A stretch of DNA of 64,000 nt from Pontiellaceae bacterium B12227 (GCA_029432775.1 JAROAZ010000017.1:62001-126000); one strand, 5' to 3'; numbered from the stretch's first letter, positions 10,001 to 18,088 are shown. Numbers and translations are program-made. The notes: generated from the letters alone by a model not told the origin.

Positions 10001-10256
10001 CGTCGCTTTGCATACGCAGGGGCGCCGCGTCTACGTTCCGGCTTAACGTATGGATCGATTCGTGGAGCCGTTCCATTTCGCGGACGTCGGCGGCGATCCA
10101 TAGGATATTGTTTTCCAATGTTTGGAAAAGGTCGAGGCATAGCAGGGCCTGGGCGCTGATGGGGGCATCCGTCACCTGCACATTTCCGGCTCCAACGCCT
10201 TTAAGCACCTCCCCGTTTGCCCGGAGGGTGCTCATTTTTTGCTCTTCAGTTGTCAT
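7029..10256 (-). CDS. mfd: Transcription-repair coupling factor Mfd
   Basis: Mfd removes stalled RNA polymerase from lesions and recruits UvrA. The protein (about 1075 residues, slightly short of the E. coli 1148) has the UvrB-like N-terminal domain, the RNA polymerase-interaction domain (QPGDFVVHVEHGVGKYLG), the translocase with GDVGFGKTEVA (about 573-583) and DEEQRFG (about 673-680), the GRVGRS helicase motif and a C-terminal TRCF domain. The first ATG is at 10256; a TTG at 10265 and a second ATG at 10232 are alternatives. Five exact iterated palindromes lie in the gene (8316, 9153, 9238, 9960, 10113), mostly encoding FQxLE. A 65-bp dispersed palindrome at 9375-9439 is read through in frame and adds roughly 22-25 residues to the N-terminal third. 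It converges on the beta-helix gene and diverges from pyrB. Confidence 0.96.
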   Translation of the reverse strand: MTTEEQKMSTLRANGEVLKGVGAGNVQVTDAPISAQALLCLDLFQTLENNILWIAADVREMERLHESIHTLSRNVDAAPLRMQSDEGGASTISLFQPMEKDPAVFGEHLKLVEMLNQAKRNEISDGRRSKRYASFIIITCPQAMEQEVPIADESELAVQTLEVGTEYKPSELTDWMSDAGYEFGIEVYAQGEAALRGGILDCWPPGAPRPVRIEFFGDEIDSIRYFDDQSQCSIEKINSVQLPQMDFGFAGEETSPLTALLPENTLLINMDHTSQSRRERGEDQNLCALSASARNQISTGFSFYDTGLFAVSYDTHPKEAEKARHRFVDQRCADASNDWNVHFFFETAGTLNRFKELYSNLEGFQALELHLGVLHESAADHARKILIVTESDFYAYHTNRSAHARTAKRFHKQQDRVNEAADIQPGDFVVHVEHGVGKYLGIVETTFSDRSMEVLSIEYAKGEKVYLPVTQAHLLTRYKGMGKHAPKPHTLGGRKWKNDKAGAEEAVQDFASQLLQTQAERQAKRGYRFSKDTAMQAEFEAAFPYTETPDQLSSADELKRDMEKLRPMDRLLCGDVGFGKTEVAMRAAFKAVMDGMQVAVLVPTTILAQQHYDTFAERMAAFPIRVDMVSRFRSRAQQNNTLFQTLEGEVDILIGTHRILSKDVNFKNLGLVIIDEEQRFGVTAKEHLKELRKQVDLITMSATPIPRTLYMSLTGVRDLSTIKTAPQERQPVDTNVIPYDEEIIAEAIRAELHRNGQVFYLHNRVKTIHTVETKLMALIPEARIAVAHGQMGEKELSEIMHAFVEGRFDVLLCTTIIESGVDIPNCNTLIVENAERFGLSDLYQLRGRVGRSNHKAFAFMMLSPGGDIIDAARDRMNAIKRYTGLGSGFRLALRDLELRGAGNMLGAKQSGHISAVGFDLYCQLLKRTIAIMQGKKPPPLMDVTVKIDFLDLSPKSGNSKNGAFIPYEYIEDENLRLRLYQRMSALATKQEITLMKREIKDRFGKLPQEVQRLMLIAELRIVAADHGLKSVIVRDYQVMMSAEKRYKTFGGRHPTLNRDKTTPMLKEIIQLVQED
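9375..9439. repeat. Dispersed imperfect palindrome inserted in frame in mfd
   Basis: The element begins CCTCGCAGAGGCGCTGAG and ends CTCTGCGGCTCTGCGAGG, so the two ends are inverted repeats of each other. The same element, with different internal bases, is between genes at 17005-17067. Here it is translated on the minus strand (HTSQSRRERGEDQ...SASAR). Confidence 0.8.
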
Positions 10257-10355
10257 GCGGAGCAATTTAGGTAAATAAAACCCGAATTGGAAGGATGGAC
10301 TTTATGTCCCGTCGCGCTATTATTACCCGCTTATTCATTTTGAAAGGGGCAGATT

Positions 10356-11426
10356 ATGGCTGATGGAAAAAAACTGAGAGATATTGCGTGGAAGGATTTT
10401 AAAGCGCTTCCGCTGACGGAGAAGGGGACCTATTTTCAGGGCACACCGCCGCATACGCTGATTGCGCAGCAGTTTACGCGCAAGCAGCTGGAAGAGCTGT
10501 GCACGCTGGCGACCCGTATCAAGCGCATTAATAAACGCCGGGCCGGGGCTAATTTCCTAAAGGGCCTGCTTTCCGATAAACGGGCCATGCTATATTTTGC
10601 GCAGCCTTCATCCCGAACGTATCTTTCTCATAACGCGGCCTGTCAGATTCTAGGGCTCGACACCATGGATGTGCGCGATACGAAAACCTCCAGTGAGGTC
10701 AAGGGTGAGTCGCCGGAAGATACCATCCGGACGTTCAGCTCCTATGCGGACATGATTATTATGCGCCACCCGAAGGGCGGGTTTGCGGAGCGTGTGGCCT
10801 GGATGCTGGCGCATACCGGTCGTGAAATTCCGGTGCTGAACGCGGGATCGGGATCGGATCAGCACCCGACGCAGGCGCTGCTCGATATTTATACACTGGA
10901 ACGTTCGTTTGAGGACATCGGCGGAGTGGATGGCAAACATGTGGCCTTTGTGGGCGACCTGTTGCGCGGCCGTACGGTTCGGTCGCTGGCCTGGATGCTG
11001 ACACTTTATAAAGATGTAACCCTCCATTTTGTGGCGCCGGAAGCGCTGCAGATTGGTCAGGATATTCTGGATCTGCTGGACGAAGCGGGCACGAAATATG
11101 AAGTAACGCAGGACTTTGCTTCGGTAATGCCGGTGGCGGATGCCATTTATATGACCCGGATTCAGGACGAATGGGACGAAGAGGGCGAAAGCAGCACGGA
11201 GTCGTCGGACTATCACATTGGTGCGGAGCATCTGGATATTATCAAAGACACCTGCGCAATTCTGCATCCGCTGCCGCGCCGGAAAGAGATCAGCACGGAT
11301 ATTGATAACGATCCGCGGGCGGTCTACTGGCGGCAAATGCGTAACGGCATGTGGATCCGGGCGGCGCTTATTCTGCAATCGTTCGGCCGCGACGATGAAG
11401 TGAATAAATATTACGACGATTATTAA
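10356..11426 (+). CDS. pyrB: Aspartate carbamoyltransferase, catalytic chain
   Basis: It catalyses the carbamoyl phosphate plus aspartate step of pyrimidine synthesis. A good ribosome binding site (GAAAGGGGCAG) precedes the ATG. The carbamoyl-phosphate site reads PSSRTYLS (Ser85-Ser86-Arg87-Thr88), a variant of the usual S-T-R-T-R that keeps the essential Arg-Thr; HPTQALLD starts at His170 and ILHPLPRR follows the aspartate loop. At 356 residues it is longer than the roughly 310 of E. coli because of an N-terminal extension and acidic insert (DEWDEEGESSTESSD). No pyrI regulatory chain is adjacent. The next gene is the paralogous ornithine-type carbamoyltransferase, so two transcarbamylases sit in tandem. 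Aspartate specificity is inferred from family features. Confidence 0.88.
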   Translation: MADGKKLRDIAWKDFKALPLTEKGTYFQGTPPHTLIAQQFTRKQLEELCTLATRIKRINKRRAGANFLKGLLSDKRAMLYFAQPSSRTYLSHNAACQILGLDTMDVRDTKTSSEVKGESPEDTIRTFSSYADMIIMRHPKGGFAERVAWMLAHTGREIPVLNAGSGSDQHPTQALLDIYTLERSFEDIGGVDGKHVAFVGDLLRGRTVRSLAWMLTLYKDVTLHFVAPEALQIGQDILDLLDEAGTKYEVTQDFASVMPVADAIYMTRIQDEWDEEGESSTESSDYHIGAEHLDIIKDTCAILHPLPRRKEISTDIDNDPRAVYWRQMRNGMWIRAALILQSFGRDDEVNKYYDDY

Positions 11427-11428
11427 TC

Positions 11429-11483
11429 TGAAACGTGACGATTGAGGCGTGAACTCTTTTTGCGACTCATATTTCACTCTTCA
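11429..11483. repeat. Imperfect inverted repeat between pyrB and argF
   Basis: Arms at 11429-11449 (TGAAACGTGACGATTGAGG...) and 11463-11483 match in 14 of 21 positions when one is reversed. It fills most of the pyrB-argF gap and resembles the other long intergenic palindromes of this window. Confidence 0.5.
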
Positions 11484-11509
11484 TGAACAACGTATACCGA
11501 GGAAATAAA

Positions 11510-12442
11510 ATGGAACACTTGATTTCTCTGAAAGAATGGAGCCCGGAAAAGATCCGGCAGGTATTGGATCTGGCAAAAGACGTGAAAGATAATCCGGTGA
11601 AATATCAGGATGCGATGGCGTATAAAACCATGCTGATGATTTTTGAAAAGCCGAGCCTGCGCACGCGGCTCTCTTTCGAAGCAGGAATGACCCAGATGGG
11701 CGGCCACTCGATCTATTACAACACCAGCACTTCACCAATGGGCAGTGGCAAAGAAACCATCAGCGATTCCGTGAAAACCGCCTCCCGCTTTGTGGATGTG
11801 ATTATGGCGCGTCTGTTCAAGCACACGGACCTGCTGGAAATGGCAGACTTTGCCACCGTTCCGGTGATCAACGCCCTGACCGACGACAGCCATCCCTGCC
11901 AGATCCTCGCCGACCTTCAGGCGATCGAAGAAAAGAAGGGTTCTCTGAAAGGGCTCAAACTGGCTTATCTGGGCGACGGCTTTAACAATGTGACCCATTC
12001 GCTGATGTTCGGCGGAACCAAGATGGGCATGCATGTGAGTGTCGGCTCCCCGGCGGGCGAGGACTTTTCTCCGCGCGCCGATGTGGTAGCGGACTGTGAA
12101 CAGTTTGCGGCAGCATCCGGCGGTTCGGTCTTTGTGACCGATGATCCGGTGGAAGCCATCAAGGATGCGGACGTGGTCTACACGGATTCGTGGATGAGCT
12201 ATCATATTCCGAAAGATCAGGAAGAGGCCCGGATTGCCAAGTTTATGCCGTATCAGGTGAGCAGCGAGCTGATGGCGCACGCCAAGCCGGATGCCATCTT
12301 TATGAACTGTCTGCCGGCCATTCGCGGTTGCGAGCAGACCGCGGAGGTCATCGACGGCCCGCAGTCGATCGTCTTCGACGAAGCGGAAAACCGCCTGCAC
12401 GCCCAGAAGGCTGTAATTCTGACCCTCTGCGGCGCGGTTTAG
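11510..12442 (+). CDS. argF: Ornithine-type carbamoyltransferase
   Basis: This enzyme family makes citrulline from ornithine and carbamoyl phosphate in arginine synthesis. The start at 11510 follows GAGGAAATAAA; an upstream in-frame ATG at 11483 lies in a repeat and is not favoured. The 311-residue protein carries the carbamoyl-phosphate motif SLRTR (49-53), HPCQILADL and the C-terminal FDEAENRLHAQKA. The ornithine loop normally reads HCLP; here it is NCLP (Asn266-Pro269), and the following IRGCEQTAEVIDGP resembles the group that includes putrescine carbamoyltransferases. Ornithine is the best guess, with an N-modified ornithine or another amine possible. The gene follows pyrB and precedes a glycosyltransferase with a 7-base gap. 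Confidence 0.82.
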   Translation: MEHLISLKEWSPEKIRQVLDLAKDVKDNPVKYQDAMAYKTMLMIFEKPSLRTRLSFEAGMTQMGGHSIYYNTSTSPMGSGKETISDSVKTASRFVDVIMARLFKHTDLLEMADFATVPVINALTDDSHPCQILADLQAIEEKKGSLKGLKLAYLGDGFNNVTHSLMFGGTKMGMHVSVGSPAGEDFSPRADVVADCEQFAAASGGSVFVTDDPVEAIKDADVVYTDSWMSYHIPKDQEEARIAKFMPYQVSSELMAHAKPDAIFMNCLPAIRGCEQTAEVIDGPQSIVFDEAENRLHAQKAVILTLCGAV

Positions 12443-12449
12443 ATTTGAT

Positions 12450-13421
12450 ATGCGGATCCTGATCGTCAAAACCAGTTCGCTGGGGGATCTGTTTCATGCG
12501 CTGCCGGCGGTGCATCTGCTGAAAACGGCGTATGATGCCGAGATCGACTGGGTGGTGAACAAGGACTATGTGGGGCTGGCTGAATGTTTTTCCGATGTTC
12601 GGAAGGTGATCCCGTTTCCGCGTAAAGAGCTTCTTCCAAACCTTGGAAGTTTTAAGGCGCTGCTACAGGAGGAGTCCTACGACCTGGTGGTGGATCTGCA
12701 GGGGCTGCTGAAGAGTGCATTTATCTGTCGGTTGGCGAAGCGGTCCAAGGGCGCAAAAATTCTGGGTCCGTCTTTCCAGCGGGAAGGGGCGCGTTTGCTC
12801 TATTCGGCGGTGGTCGGCAAAAAGAATAAAAACCGGCATGCCGTGCTGGAAAATATTGATGTGCTCCGATGGTTGGAAAAACCGACGGAGCCGATTGAGT
12901 TCCCCATCAAATTTCCGGAGGTCGACTTCCAATGTCTGGAAAATAAGCCGGTGCTGGTTTTTGCGCCGTGCTCGCGGCACGAAGCAAAGAACTGGCCGTG
13001 GAAGCGGTTTGTGGAGCTGGGTGAACAGCTGGAGTGTCAGATTATTCTGGTCGGTGCGCCGGATGATGCGGAAACCTGCGAGAAGATTGAAAACAAACTG
13101 CCGGAAGGCGCCGCAGTTAATCTGTGCGGCAAAACCAGTCTGCTGGAATTGGGCGGGGTGTTACAACGGGCGGATCTGGTGGTGACGGTGGATTCGGGGC
13201 CGATGCATATGGCTTCTGCCACGGGAACACCCTGTTTGGCAATTTTCGGACCGACGGATCCGACGAGGGTTGGGCCCTTTGGTGACCAGCACCGAGTGCT
13301 GCGGGTTTCCAAGGTTCGGAACTATTCGAAGCAGGACCTGGAAAGCATCCGGATGGTTGAAACGATTGATGTGGTTAAAACTGCAAGGGAAATGCTGAAC
13401 GATGAAACTGTGGGATTATGA
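12450..13421 (+). CDS. Glycosyltransferase family 9 (heptosyltransferase-like)
   Basis: Likely adds a heptose or related sugar to the lipopolysaccharide inner core at the cytoplasmic face of the inner membrane. The 323-residue length, the N terminus MRILIVKTSSLGDLFHALPA, the central APCSRHEAKNWPWKRFVEL and the donor-site VTVDSGPMHMASATGTPCLAIFGPTDPTR are those of GT9 (WaaC/WaaF/RfaF). Exact iterated palindromes at 12634 (read LPNLGS) and 12927 (read FQCLE) fall in variable loops. The start is 7 bases after argF, and the stop overlaps the next gene by 20 bases, so it belongs to the forward run. Two HAD phosphatases follow, which fits sugar-phosphate or heptose-precursor work, but this is inference. 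Confidence 0.87.
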   Translation: MRILIVKTSSLGDLFHALPAVHLLKTAYDAEIDWVVNKDYVGLAECFSDVRKVIPFPRKELLPNLGSFKALLQEESYDLVVDLQGLLKSAFICRLAKRSKGAKILGPSFQREGARLLYSAVVGKKNKNRHAVLENIDVLRWLEKPTEPIEFPIKFPEVDFQCLENKPVLVFAPCSRHEAKNWPWKRFVELGEQLECQIILVGAPDDAETCEKIENKLPEGAAVNLCGKTSLLELGGVLQRADLVVTVDSGPMHMASATGTPCLAIFGPTDPTRVGPFGDQHRVLRVSKVRNYSKQDLESIRMVETIDVVKTAREMLNDETVGL

Positions 13422-14043
13422 CGCATTTATTCTCGATTTAGACGGAACCCTGATTGATTCGGGGAAATATCATGCGCAGGCATTTGCCGATGCGGTGCTG
13501 CTGAACAGTGGCTACAGCCTGAAGCCCGATGAACACCATGAATTTTTCGGGAAGCATAGCAGCTGGTTTGCGGAAGATTTGAATGAACGCTACGGGCTGA
13601 AGCTCGACCCGGCCAAAGTGCTGAAAGAAAAACGGGAACGCGTGCAGGAGATCTTTGTGGCGGAACTCTTTGCCGGGGCCCGGGAATTTCTTGAACTTTG
13701 GTATGGGAGAAAACCGATGGCACTGGCCACCAATTCGCCGCTCGACTTTGTGGAACCGGCATTGAAAGAAGCGGATGTGTTTAAATTTTTTGACTGCATT
13801 ACCACCGCTAGCGATGTGAAGAACCGCAAGCCGGATCCGGAAATTGTGGAAGTAACGGTGCAGAAGCTGGGAGTCGATCCGGTAAAAGCGCTGGTGTTTG
13901 AGGATCAGTTGATCGGCATCGAAGCGGCCCGTAATGCCGGGGCCAAGGTGATTGCGGTGGATAATAACCAACCGGTGAACTATCCGGTGGATGTGGCCGT
14001 GCATACCTGGGCCGATCTTTTAAAACTTTCGGAAATGGATTAA
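13402..14043 (+). CDS. HAD-superfamily phosphatase (phosphoglucomutase/phosphatase type)
   Basis: The 213-residue protein has the HAD motif I DLDGTLIDSG near residues 11-20, a helical cap domain, motif II as LATNSP, motif III Lys in KNRKPDPEI and motif IV VFEDQLIGIEAA. This pattern fits the subfamily IA hydrolases that dephosphorylate small sugar phosphates or act as beta-phosphoglucomutases. The substrate is not readable. It overlaps the glycosyltransferase by 20 bases and its stop touches the next gene (TAAATG), so translation is probably coupled through the three genes. Confidence 0.85.
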   Translation: MKLWDYDAFILDLDGTLIDSGKYHAQAFADAVLLNSGYSLKPDEHHEFFGKHSSWFAEDLNERYGLKLDPAKVLKEKRERVQEIFVAELFAGAREFLELWYGRKPMALATNSPLDFVEPALKEADVFKFFDCITTASDVKNRKPDPEIVEVTVQKLGVDPVKALVFEDQLIGIEAARNAGAKVIAVDNNQPVNYPVDVAVHTWADLLKLSEMD

Positions 14044-14679
14044 ATGGAAAAACAACTGATTATTTTTGATTTGGACGGAACTCTGATTGATGCTCGGGGC
14101 GATTTGACGGCCGCTGTGAACCGCATGCGGGCGCACTACGGGCTGGATGCGCTCACGCTTGAGACGGTCAGCGGTTATATTGGAAACGGGATGGCCAAAC
14201 TGGTTGAGCGGTCCCTGCAGGATTCCGATGTTGCCCTTGAGGACGCCATGAAGATCTATCCGGACCTCTACTATGCCAACCTGACCACGCACACCTTTCT
14301 CTATGACGGCGTATTGGAGGGGATTCCAAAATTGGTTGAGGCGGGGCATACGGTGGCGCTGCTGACCAACAAGCCGGGCGACCCGAGCCGCACGATTCTG
14401 AAGCATTTCGGTTTGTCGGACTGTTTTACGGCAATTATCGGCGGCGGCGATGTGCCGAACCTGAAGCCGGAACCGGATGGAGTTTTCCAATGTCTGGAAC
14501 TTTCGGGCATGGAAAAATCCAGAGCATGGATGGTCGGGGATCATCATACGGATCTGGCCGTGGCGCAAAATGCGGGCATTCGAAGTGTGCTGGTGGACTA
14601 CGGATTCGGCAATGCAGGCGGCTATAAACCCGATGCACAATTTGCTTCGTTTCCGGAATTGGTCGGGTACTTTGTCTGA
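14044..14679 (+). CDS. gph: HAD phosphatase, phosphoglycolate phosphatase-like
   Basis: Motif I is IIFDLDGTLIDARGDL, followed by the four-helix cap, motif II LLTNKPG, Lys in NLKPEPDG and motif IV MVGDHHTDLAVAQNAG, all typical of Gph, which clears 2-phosphoglycolate formed in DNA repair. The 211-residue length agrees. The substrate could also be another sugar phosphate in view of the glycosyltransferase upstream. An exact iterated palindrome at 14485 reads FQCLE between motif III and motif IV, where the family is variable. The gene follows another HAD gene without a gap and is 3 bases from queE. Confidence 0.82.
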   Translation: MEKQLIIFDLDGTLIDARGDLTAAVNRMRAHYGLDALTLETVSGYIGNGMAKLVERSLQDSDVALEDAMKIYPDLYYANLTTHTFLYDGVLEGIPKLVEAGHTVALLTNKPGDPSRTILKHFGLSDCFTAIIGGGDVPNLKPEPDGVFQCLELSGMEKSRAWMVGDHHTDLAVAQNAGIRSVLVDYGFGNAGGYKPDAQFASFPELVGYFV

Positions 14680-14682
14680 GCG

Positions 14683-15432
14683 ATGAAAACCTATCTTTCC
14701 GAAATATTCAGTTCGATTCAAGGCGAAGGCCCGTATGTGGGTGAGCGCCATCTGTTTGTGCGTTTTTGCGCATGCCATCGAAAATGTATTTATTGCGATA
14801 CGAATACCGAACTGGCGGATTACTGCATTGTTGAACGGCAGCCGGGTTCCGGCGAGTTTGAGCAGATTAAAAATGCCATGTCGGTTACGCAGGTGGCGGA
14901 CATTATTCGGGACGTGGATGCCAAAACCCGGAATAAGCAAATTTCAATCACGGGCGGTGCGCCGCTGATGCAGTCACGTTTCCTCTTGAAGCTTCTGCCG
15001 ATTCTGAAGAACGAAGGGCATAGCATCTATCTGGAAAGCGCCGGCGATCTGCCGCGTGAACTGAAGTCGATTATCGAGTTTGTTGATGTGGTGGCCATGG
15101 ATGTGAAGCTGGAAAGTGTGACGGAGGAAAAATCGACCTTCCCCGCGCACTGGCAATTCCTTAAGTTGTGCCGCGATTACAATGTGGAGGTGTTCACCAA
15201 GCTGGTGCTCTCCGCCAATACGCATGAAGGCGAACTGATGGAAGCGGCCAAAGGGATTAAAAAGGCTGGCGGCGACGACACGCTGGTGATCATTCAACCG
15301 ATGACCAAGGCGGAGAAGACCGATGCCGTTCCTTCCCCCGATCAGTTGTTCCGCTGGCAGGACAAGGTGGCCTCGGTGCTGCCGAATGTCCGCGTCATTC
15401 CCCAAACGCATAAAATGCTGGAGATGCTCTAA
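14683..15432 (+). CDS. queE: 7-carboxy-7-deazaguanine synthase QueE
   Basis: QueE is the radical SAM enzyme that converts 6-carboxytetrahydropterin to 7-carboxy-7-deazaguanine in queuosine synthesis. It starts [25 protein letters not shown], the QueE N terminus, and carries C-x3-C-x2-C in [10 protein letters not shown]. The usual GGEP strand reads GGAP (ITGGAPLMQ). At 249 residues it is a little longer than average, with an insert after CDTNTE. The stop overlaps the queC start by one base, so queE, queC and queD form one operon that supplies preQ0. Confidence 0.92.
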   Translation: MKTYLSEIFSSIQGEGPYVGERHLFVRFCACHRKCIYCDTNTELADYCIVERQPGSGEFEQIKNAMSVTQVADIIRDVDAKTRNKQISITGGAPLMQSRFLLKLLPILKNEGHSIYLESAGDLPRELKSIIEFVDVVAMDVKLESVTEEKSTFPAHWQFLKLCRDYNVEVFTKLVLSANTHEGELMEAAKGIKKAGGDDTLVIIQPMTKAEKTDAVPSPDQLFRWQDKVASVLPNVRVIPQTHKMLEML

Positions 15433-16118
15433 TGGCTAAAAAAGCAGTGGTACTTTTGAGTGGCGGACTCGATTCCGCAACGGTCATGGCGCTGGCGCTG
15501 GCGGAAGGTTATGAAGTCTACGCGGCGTCTTTCAGCTACGGACAGCGCCATTCAGTTGAACTCGACTGCGCCGCGGAACAGGCGGTTGGTAAAGCGAAGC
15601 AGCATAAGATTGTTGATATTGATTTGAGTTCATTTGGCGGTTCCGCGCTCACGGATGATATTGATGTGCCGAAGCATGATGCGGTGGAAGATCTGACGGA
15701 AGAGATTCCGGTTACCTACGTTCCGGCCCGAAATACTGTTTTTCTTTCCTATGCCCTGGCCTGGGCGGAAGTGCTTGAAGCCGACGATATTTTCATCGGC
15801 GTGAATGCACTCGACTACAGCGGCTATCCCGACTGCCGGCCGGAGTTCATTGCGGCCTACGAAACCATGGCCAATCTGGCAACCGTGGCGGGCGTGCAGG
15901 GGCGCAAACTGACGATCCACACGCCGCTGATCGATCTGACCAAAGCCGAAATTATTCAGCGCGGGCTTGAACTGGGCGTCGATTACGCTAAAACCACGAG
16001 CTGCTACGATCCGGCACCGGACGGCAAAGCCTGCGGGCATTGCGACTCCTGCCTGCTTCGTAAAAAAGGTTTCAGCGATGCGGGGACCACGGATCCGCGC
16101 CCTTATGTTGAGGATTGA
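15432..16118 (+). CDS. queC: 7-cyano-7-deazaguanine synthase QueC
   Basis: QueC makes preQ0 from 7-carboxy-7-deazaguanine, ammonia and ATP. The ATP pyrophosphatase loop [16 protein letters not shown] is at residues 6-21, [13 protein letters not shown] is the conserved central block, and the C-terminal zinc site is complete ([17 protein letters not shown]). The 228-residue length is normal. It overlaps queE by a single base and is 3 bases from queD. Confidence 0.95.
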   Translation: MAKKAVVLLSGGLDSATVMALALAEGYEVYAASFSYGQRHSVELDCAAEQAVGKAKQHKIVDIDLSSFGGSALTDDIDVPKHDAVEDLTEEIPVTYVPARNTVFLSYALAWAEVLEADDIFIGVNALDYSGYPDCRPEFIAAYETMANLATVAGVQGRKLTIHTPLIDLTKAEIIQRGLELGVDYAKTTSCYDPAPDGKACGHCDSCLLRKKGFSDAGTTDPRPYVED

Positions 16119-16121
16119 TCT

Positions 16122-16487
16122 ATGCCGAAAATGAGAATTTCCAAAGAATTTAAATTTGATTCCGCGCACTTTCTGCCGCATGTTCCGCCGGATCATAAAT
16201 GCGCCAACATGCATGGGCACACCTACTATGTTGAGGTCCATGTGGAAGGGGAGCTGGACCCGAAACTCGGCTGGGTGATTGACTTTAACGACGTCAAAAA
16301 AGTGGTTGATCCGTTGGTTGACAGGCTGGACCACAAGGTTCTCAACGAGATTGAGGGGCTGGAAAATCCGACGGCCGAAATGATTGCCGTCTGGCTCTGG
16401 AATAAAATTCAACCCGATCTTCCGCAGCTGGCGCAGGTGATCGTGAAAGAAAACCCCACCAACGTCTGCATCTATTCAGGAGAGTAG
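16122..16487 (+). CDS. queD: 6-carboxy-5,6,7,8-tetrahydropterin synthase QueD
   Basis: QueD converts dihydroneopterin triphosphate to 6-carboxytetrahydropterin, the first dedicated step of queuosine synthesis. The zinc-binding histidines are seen in FDSAHFLP and MHGHTYYVE, the catalytic Cys in KCANMHGH, and the LDHKVLNEI and PTAEMIAVWLW segments are standard. Length 121 is normal. Last gene of the queECD run; it converges on queF across a 71-base gap that holds two GC-rich hairpins. Confidence 0.95.
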   Translation: MPKMRISKEFKFDSAHFLPHVPPDHKCANMHGHTYYVEVHVEGELDPKLGWVIDFNDVKKVVDPLVDRLDHKVLNEIEGLENPTAEMIAVWLWNKIQPDLPQLAQVIVKENPTNVCIYSGE

Positions 16488-16504
16488 GCGAACGTCCCTT
16501 GGAG

Positions 16505-16546
16505 GGCGGCACTCCGTTGCCGCCGTGGCGCTGACGAAGCAGCGCC
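16505..16546. terminator. Two GC-rich hairpins between convergent queD and queF
   Basis: GGCGGC (16505-16510) pairs with GCCGCC (16519-16524), and GGCGCT (16527-16532) pairs with AGCGCC (16541-16546). There is no good T-run, so they may be a dispersed repeat element that also ends transcription. Confidence 0.45.
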
Positions 16547-16558
16547 CTAAAGGAAGGT

Positions 16559-16975
16559 TTAAGCTTCTGCGGAGTCGATCTTAACAGCGGATGTAATTCC
16601 GCCGCGGGCGGTAAAGTCGCCATTCACAACCAGGCGCTTCGGCTGCAGCAGCTTTTCCAGATCCGTGTAGATGCGGTTTACAATTTCTTCATAGAACGTT
16701 CCGGTCTGGCGGAAGGAGAAGAGATAAAGCTTCAGCGACTTGCTCTCCACACAGAGTTTGCCGGGAATGTATTCAATGGTGATTGTGGCGAAGTCCGGCT
16801 GGCCGGTGATCGGGCAGAGGGAAGTGAATTCCGAGGTCTGGAAGGTGATCCAGTAGTTTCGCTGCTGGTTCGCATTTTCAAAGGTTTCCAGTTCCGCTTC
16901 GTCCGGCGTGGTCGGATAGCGCATTTCACCCTTTTTCAGCAGGGTCAGTCCTGTCAGTTTTTTTTCATCAGTCAT
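16559..16975 (-). CDS. queF: NADPH-dependent 7-cyano-7-deazaguanine reductase QueF
   Basis: QueF reduces preQ0 to preQ1, the base inserted into tRNA. The short, unimodular type is clear: FTSLCPITGQPDFATITIEY holds the catalytic Cys and Asp, and VESKSLKLYLFSFR is the QueF motif with the nucleotide-binding Glu-Ser-Lys-Ser-Leu-Lys. The 138-residue length fits. With queE, queC and queD across the gap, the complete route from dihydroneopterin triphosphate to preQ1 is encoded here; tgt, queA and queG are not in the window. A variant iterated palindrome at 16829 (TTCCG instead of TTCCA) reads FQTSE just before the catalytic Cys. Confidence 0.95.
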   Translation of the reverse strand: MTDEKKLTGLTLLKKGEMRYPTTPDEAELETFENANQQRNYWITFQTSEFTSLCPITGQPDFATITIEYIPGKLCVESKSLKLYLFSFRQTGTFYEEIVNRIYTDLEKLLQPKRLVVNGDFTARGGITSAVKIDSAEA

Positions 16976-17004
16976 AGTATTGCACTCTTTCTTGAAAGAT
17001 TTGT

Positions 17005-17067
17005 CCTCGCAGAGGCGCAGAGAACGCTGAGGTTGTTATTCTTTGCGTACTCTGCGCTTCCGCGAGG
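17005..17067. repeat. Dispersed imperfect palindrome, intergenic copy
   Basis: Same element as in mfd: begins CCTCGCAGAGGCGCAGAG and ends TCTGCGCTTCCGCGAGG. It lies upstream of queF on its promoter side. A variant iterated palindrome follows at 17092-17106. No preQ1 riboswitch could be seen in this gap. Confidence 0.75.
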
Positions 17068-17222
17068 AATCAATAAATCGGGCGCCATCCTATCCAAACC
17101 TTGGAAATGGGCAAGTCCGATATTCAACGCATCAGCCGTCTTGGGGTCGATAACTTAAATACGCTGTAATATTGACCATAAAACAAGGTTTTGGTCTGCT
17201 CTGCGGAATTCGAAAGGGAAAC

Positions 17223-18017
17223 ATGTTTAATAACGAACCAAGAAATATCGGCAGTATGGTGGGGATGACCCCTGCTGTTAAGTTTCTATTAATCCTGAAT
17301 GTCGCCGTATTCTTATTGGAATATTTATTCCATATACCTTTTTCCGAATGGTTTGCATTGCGGGCGGATTGGTATCGCACCTTCGGGATCGGGCAGTTGT
17401 TTACCTACATGTTTATCCATGCAACGCCCACACACCTGTTTGCCAATATGCTGGGGCTCTTCTTTATCGGTCCGACGGTTGAGCGGGCGATGGGGGCATA
17501 CCGGTTTTTCATACTCTACTATGTCAGCGGTATCATCGGAGGCCTTGGTTGGTCGCTGATTGCTAATCCTGACGGTCCGGGGTGTGTCGGAGCATCCGGA
17601 GCGGTGATGGGTATGCTGGGTGCCTTCGGGGCCTTATATCCCAACGCCAAGCTGCTGCTCTGGTTTGTGATTCCCTGCCGGGCCTGGATGCTGGTGCTTG
17701 GGTTGGCGATCTGGGAACTGCACGAAACGATTACCACGCCTTTCATTGGCGGTATTGCCAACGCGGCCCATCTGATGGGCGGCATTGCCGGCTTCTGCTA
17801 CGCGCTTACCCTGAAATATCCACACGTTATACAAAACCTTCGATCCAAACTTCCCGGGGCTGGAAAAAAGAAGTCGGCTCCAAAGGCCCGGCCCGGGGCT
17901 GCTCCTTCAAGCCTCTCTAAAGAAGAGATCGATGCCATTCTCGATAAAATCGGGAAAGAGGGCATGGGCGCACTGACGCCCCGCGAACGCGAAATGCTCA
18001 AACGTGCCACGCGTTAA
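17223..18017 (+). CDS. Rhomboid family intramembrane serine protease
   Basis: The start at 17223 follows AAAGGGAAAC and fits the family better than an ATG 51 bases upstream. The 264-residue protein has six membrane segments; the catalytic serine is Ser125 in GASGAVMG and the catalytic histidine His183 in ANAAHLMGG, with the supporting HATPTHLFANMLGLFFIG loop. A cytoplasmic Lys/Ala-rich tail ends with EEIDAILDKIGKEGMGALTPREREMLKRA, a segment often found after rhomboid domains in this phylum. It likely cleaves transmembrane substrates in the inner membrane; the target is unknown. Confidence 0.9.
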   Translation: MFNNEPRNIGSMVGMTPAVKFLLILNVAVFLLEYLFHIPFSEWFALRADWYRTFGIGQLFTYMFIHATPTHLFANMLGLFFIGPTVERAMGAYRFFILYYVSGIIGGLGWSLIANPDGPGCVGASGAVMGMLGAFGALYPNAKLLLWFVIPCRAWMLVLGLAIWELHETITTPFIGGIANAAHLMGGIAGFCYALTLKYPHVIQNLRSKLPGAGKKKSAPKARPGAAPSSLSKEEIDAILDKIGKEGMGALTPREREMLKRATR

Positions 18018-18024
18018 GAGAAGT

Positions 18025-18085
18025 TTGTAGTACCGGCTTTAGCCGGCGATTCCTGCGCGACCGCCTGAAGGCGGAACTACGAACA
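18025..18085. repeat. Intergenic imperfect palindrome between rhomboid gene and uvrB
   Basis: GTAGTACCGGCTTTAGCCGG on the left is mirrored by CCGCCTGAAGGCGGAACTAC on the right. It sits in the 71-base convergent gap and may help end transcription from both sides. Confidence 0.6.
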
Positions 18086-18088
18086 TTT

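Noticed and set aside
14683..16975. preQ1 riboswitch for the queuosine genes
   Set aside because: queE starts 3 bases after the previous gene, and the gap before queF shows only a dispersed palindrome.
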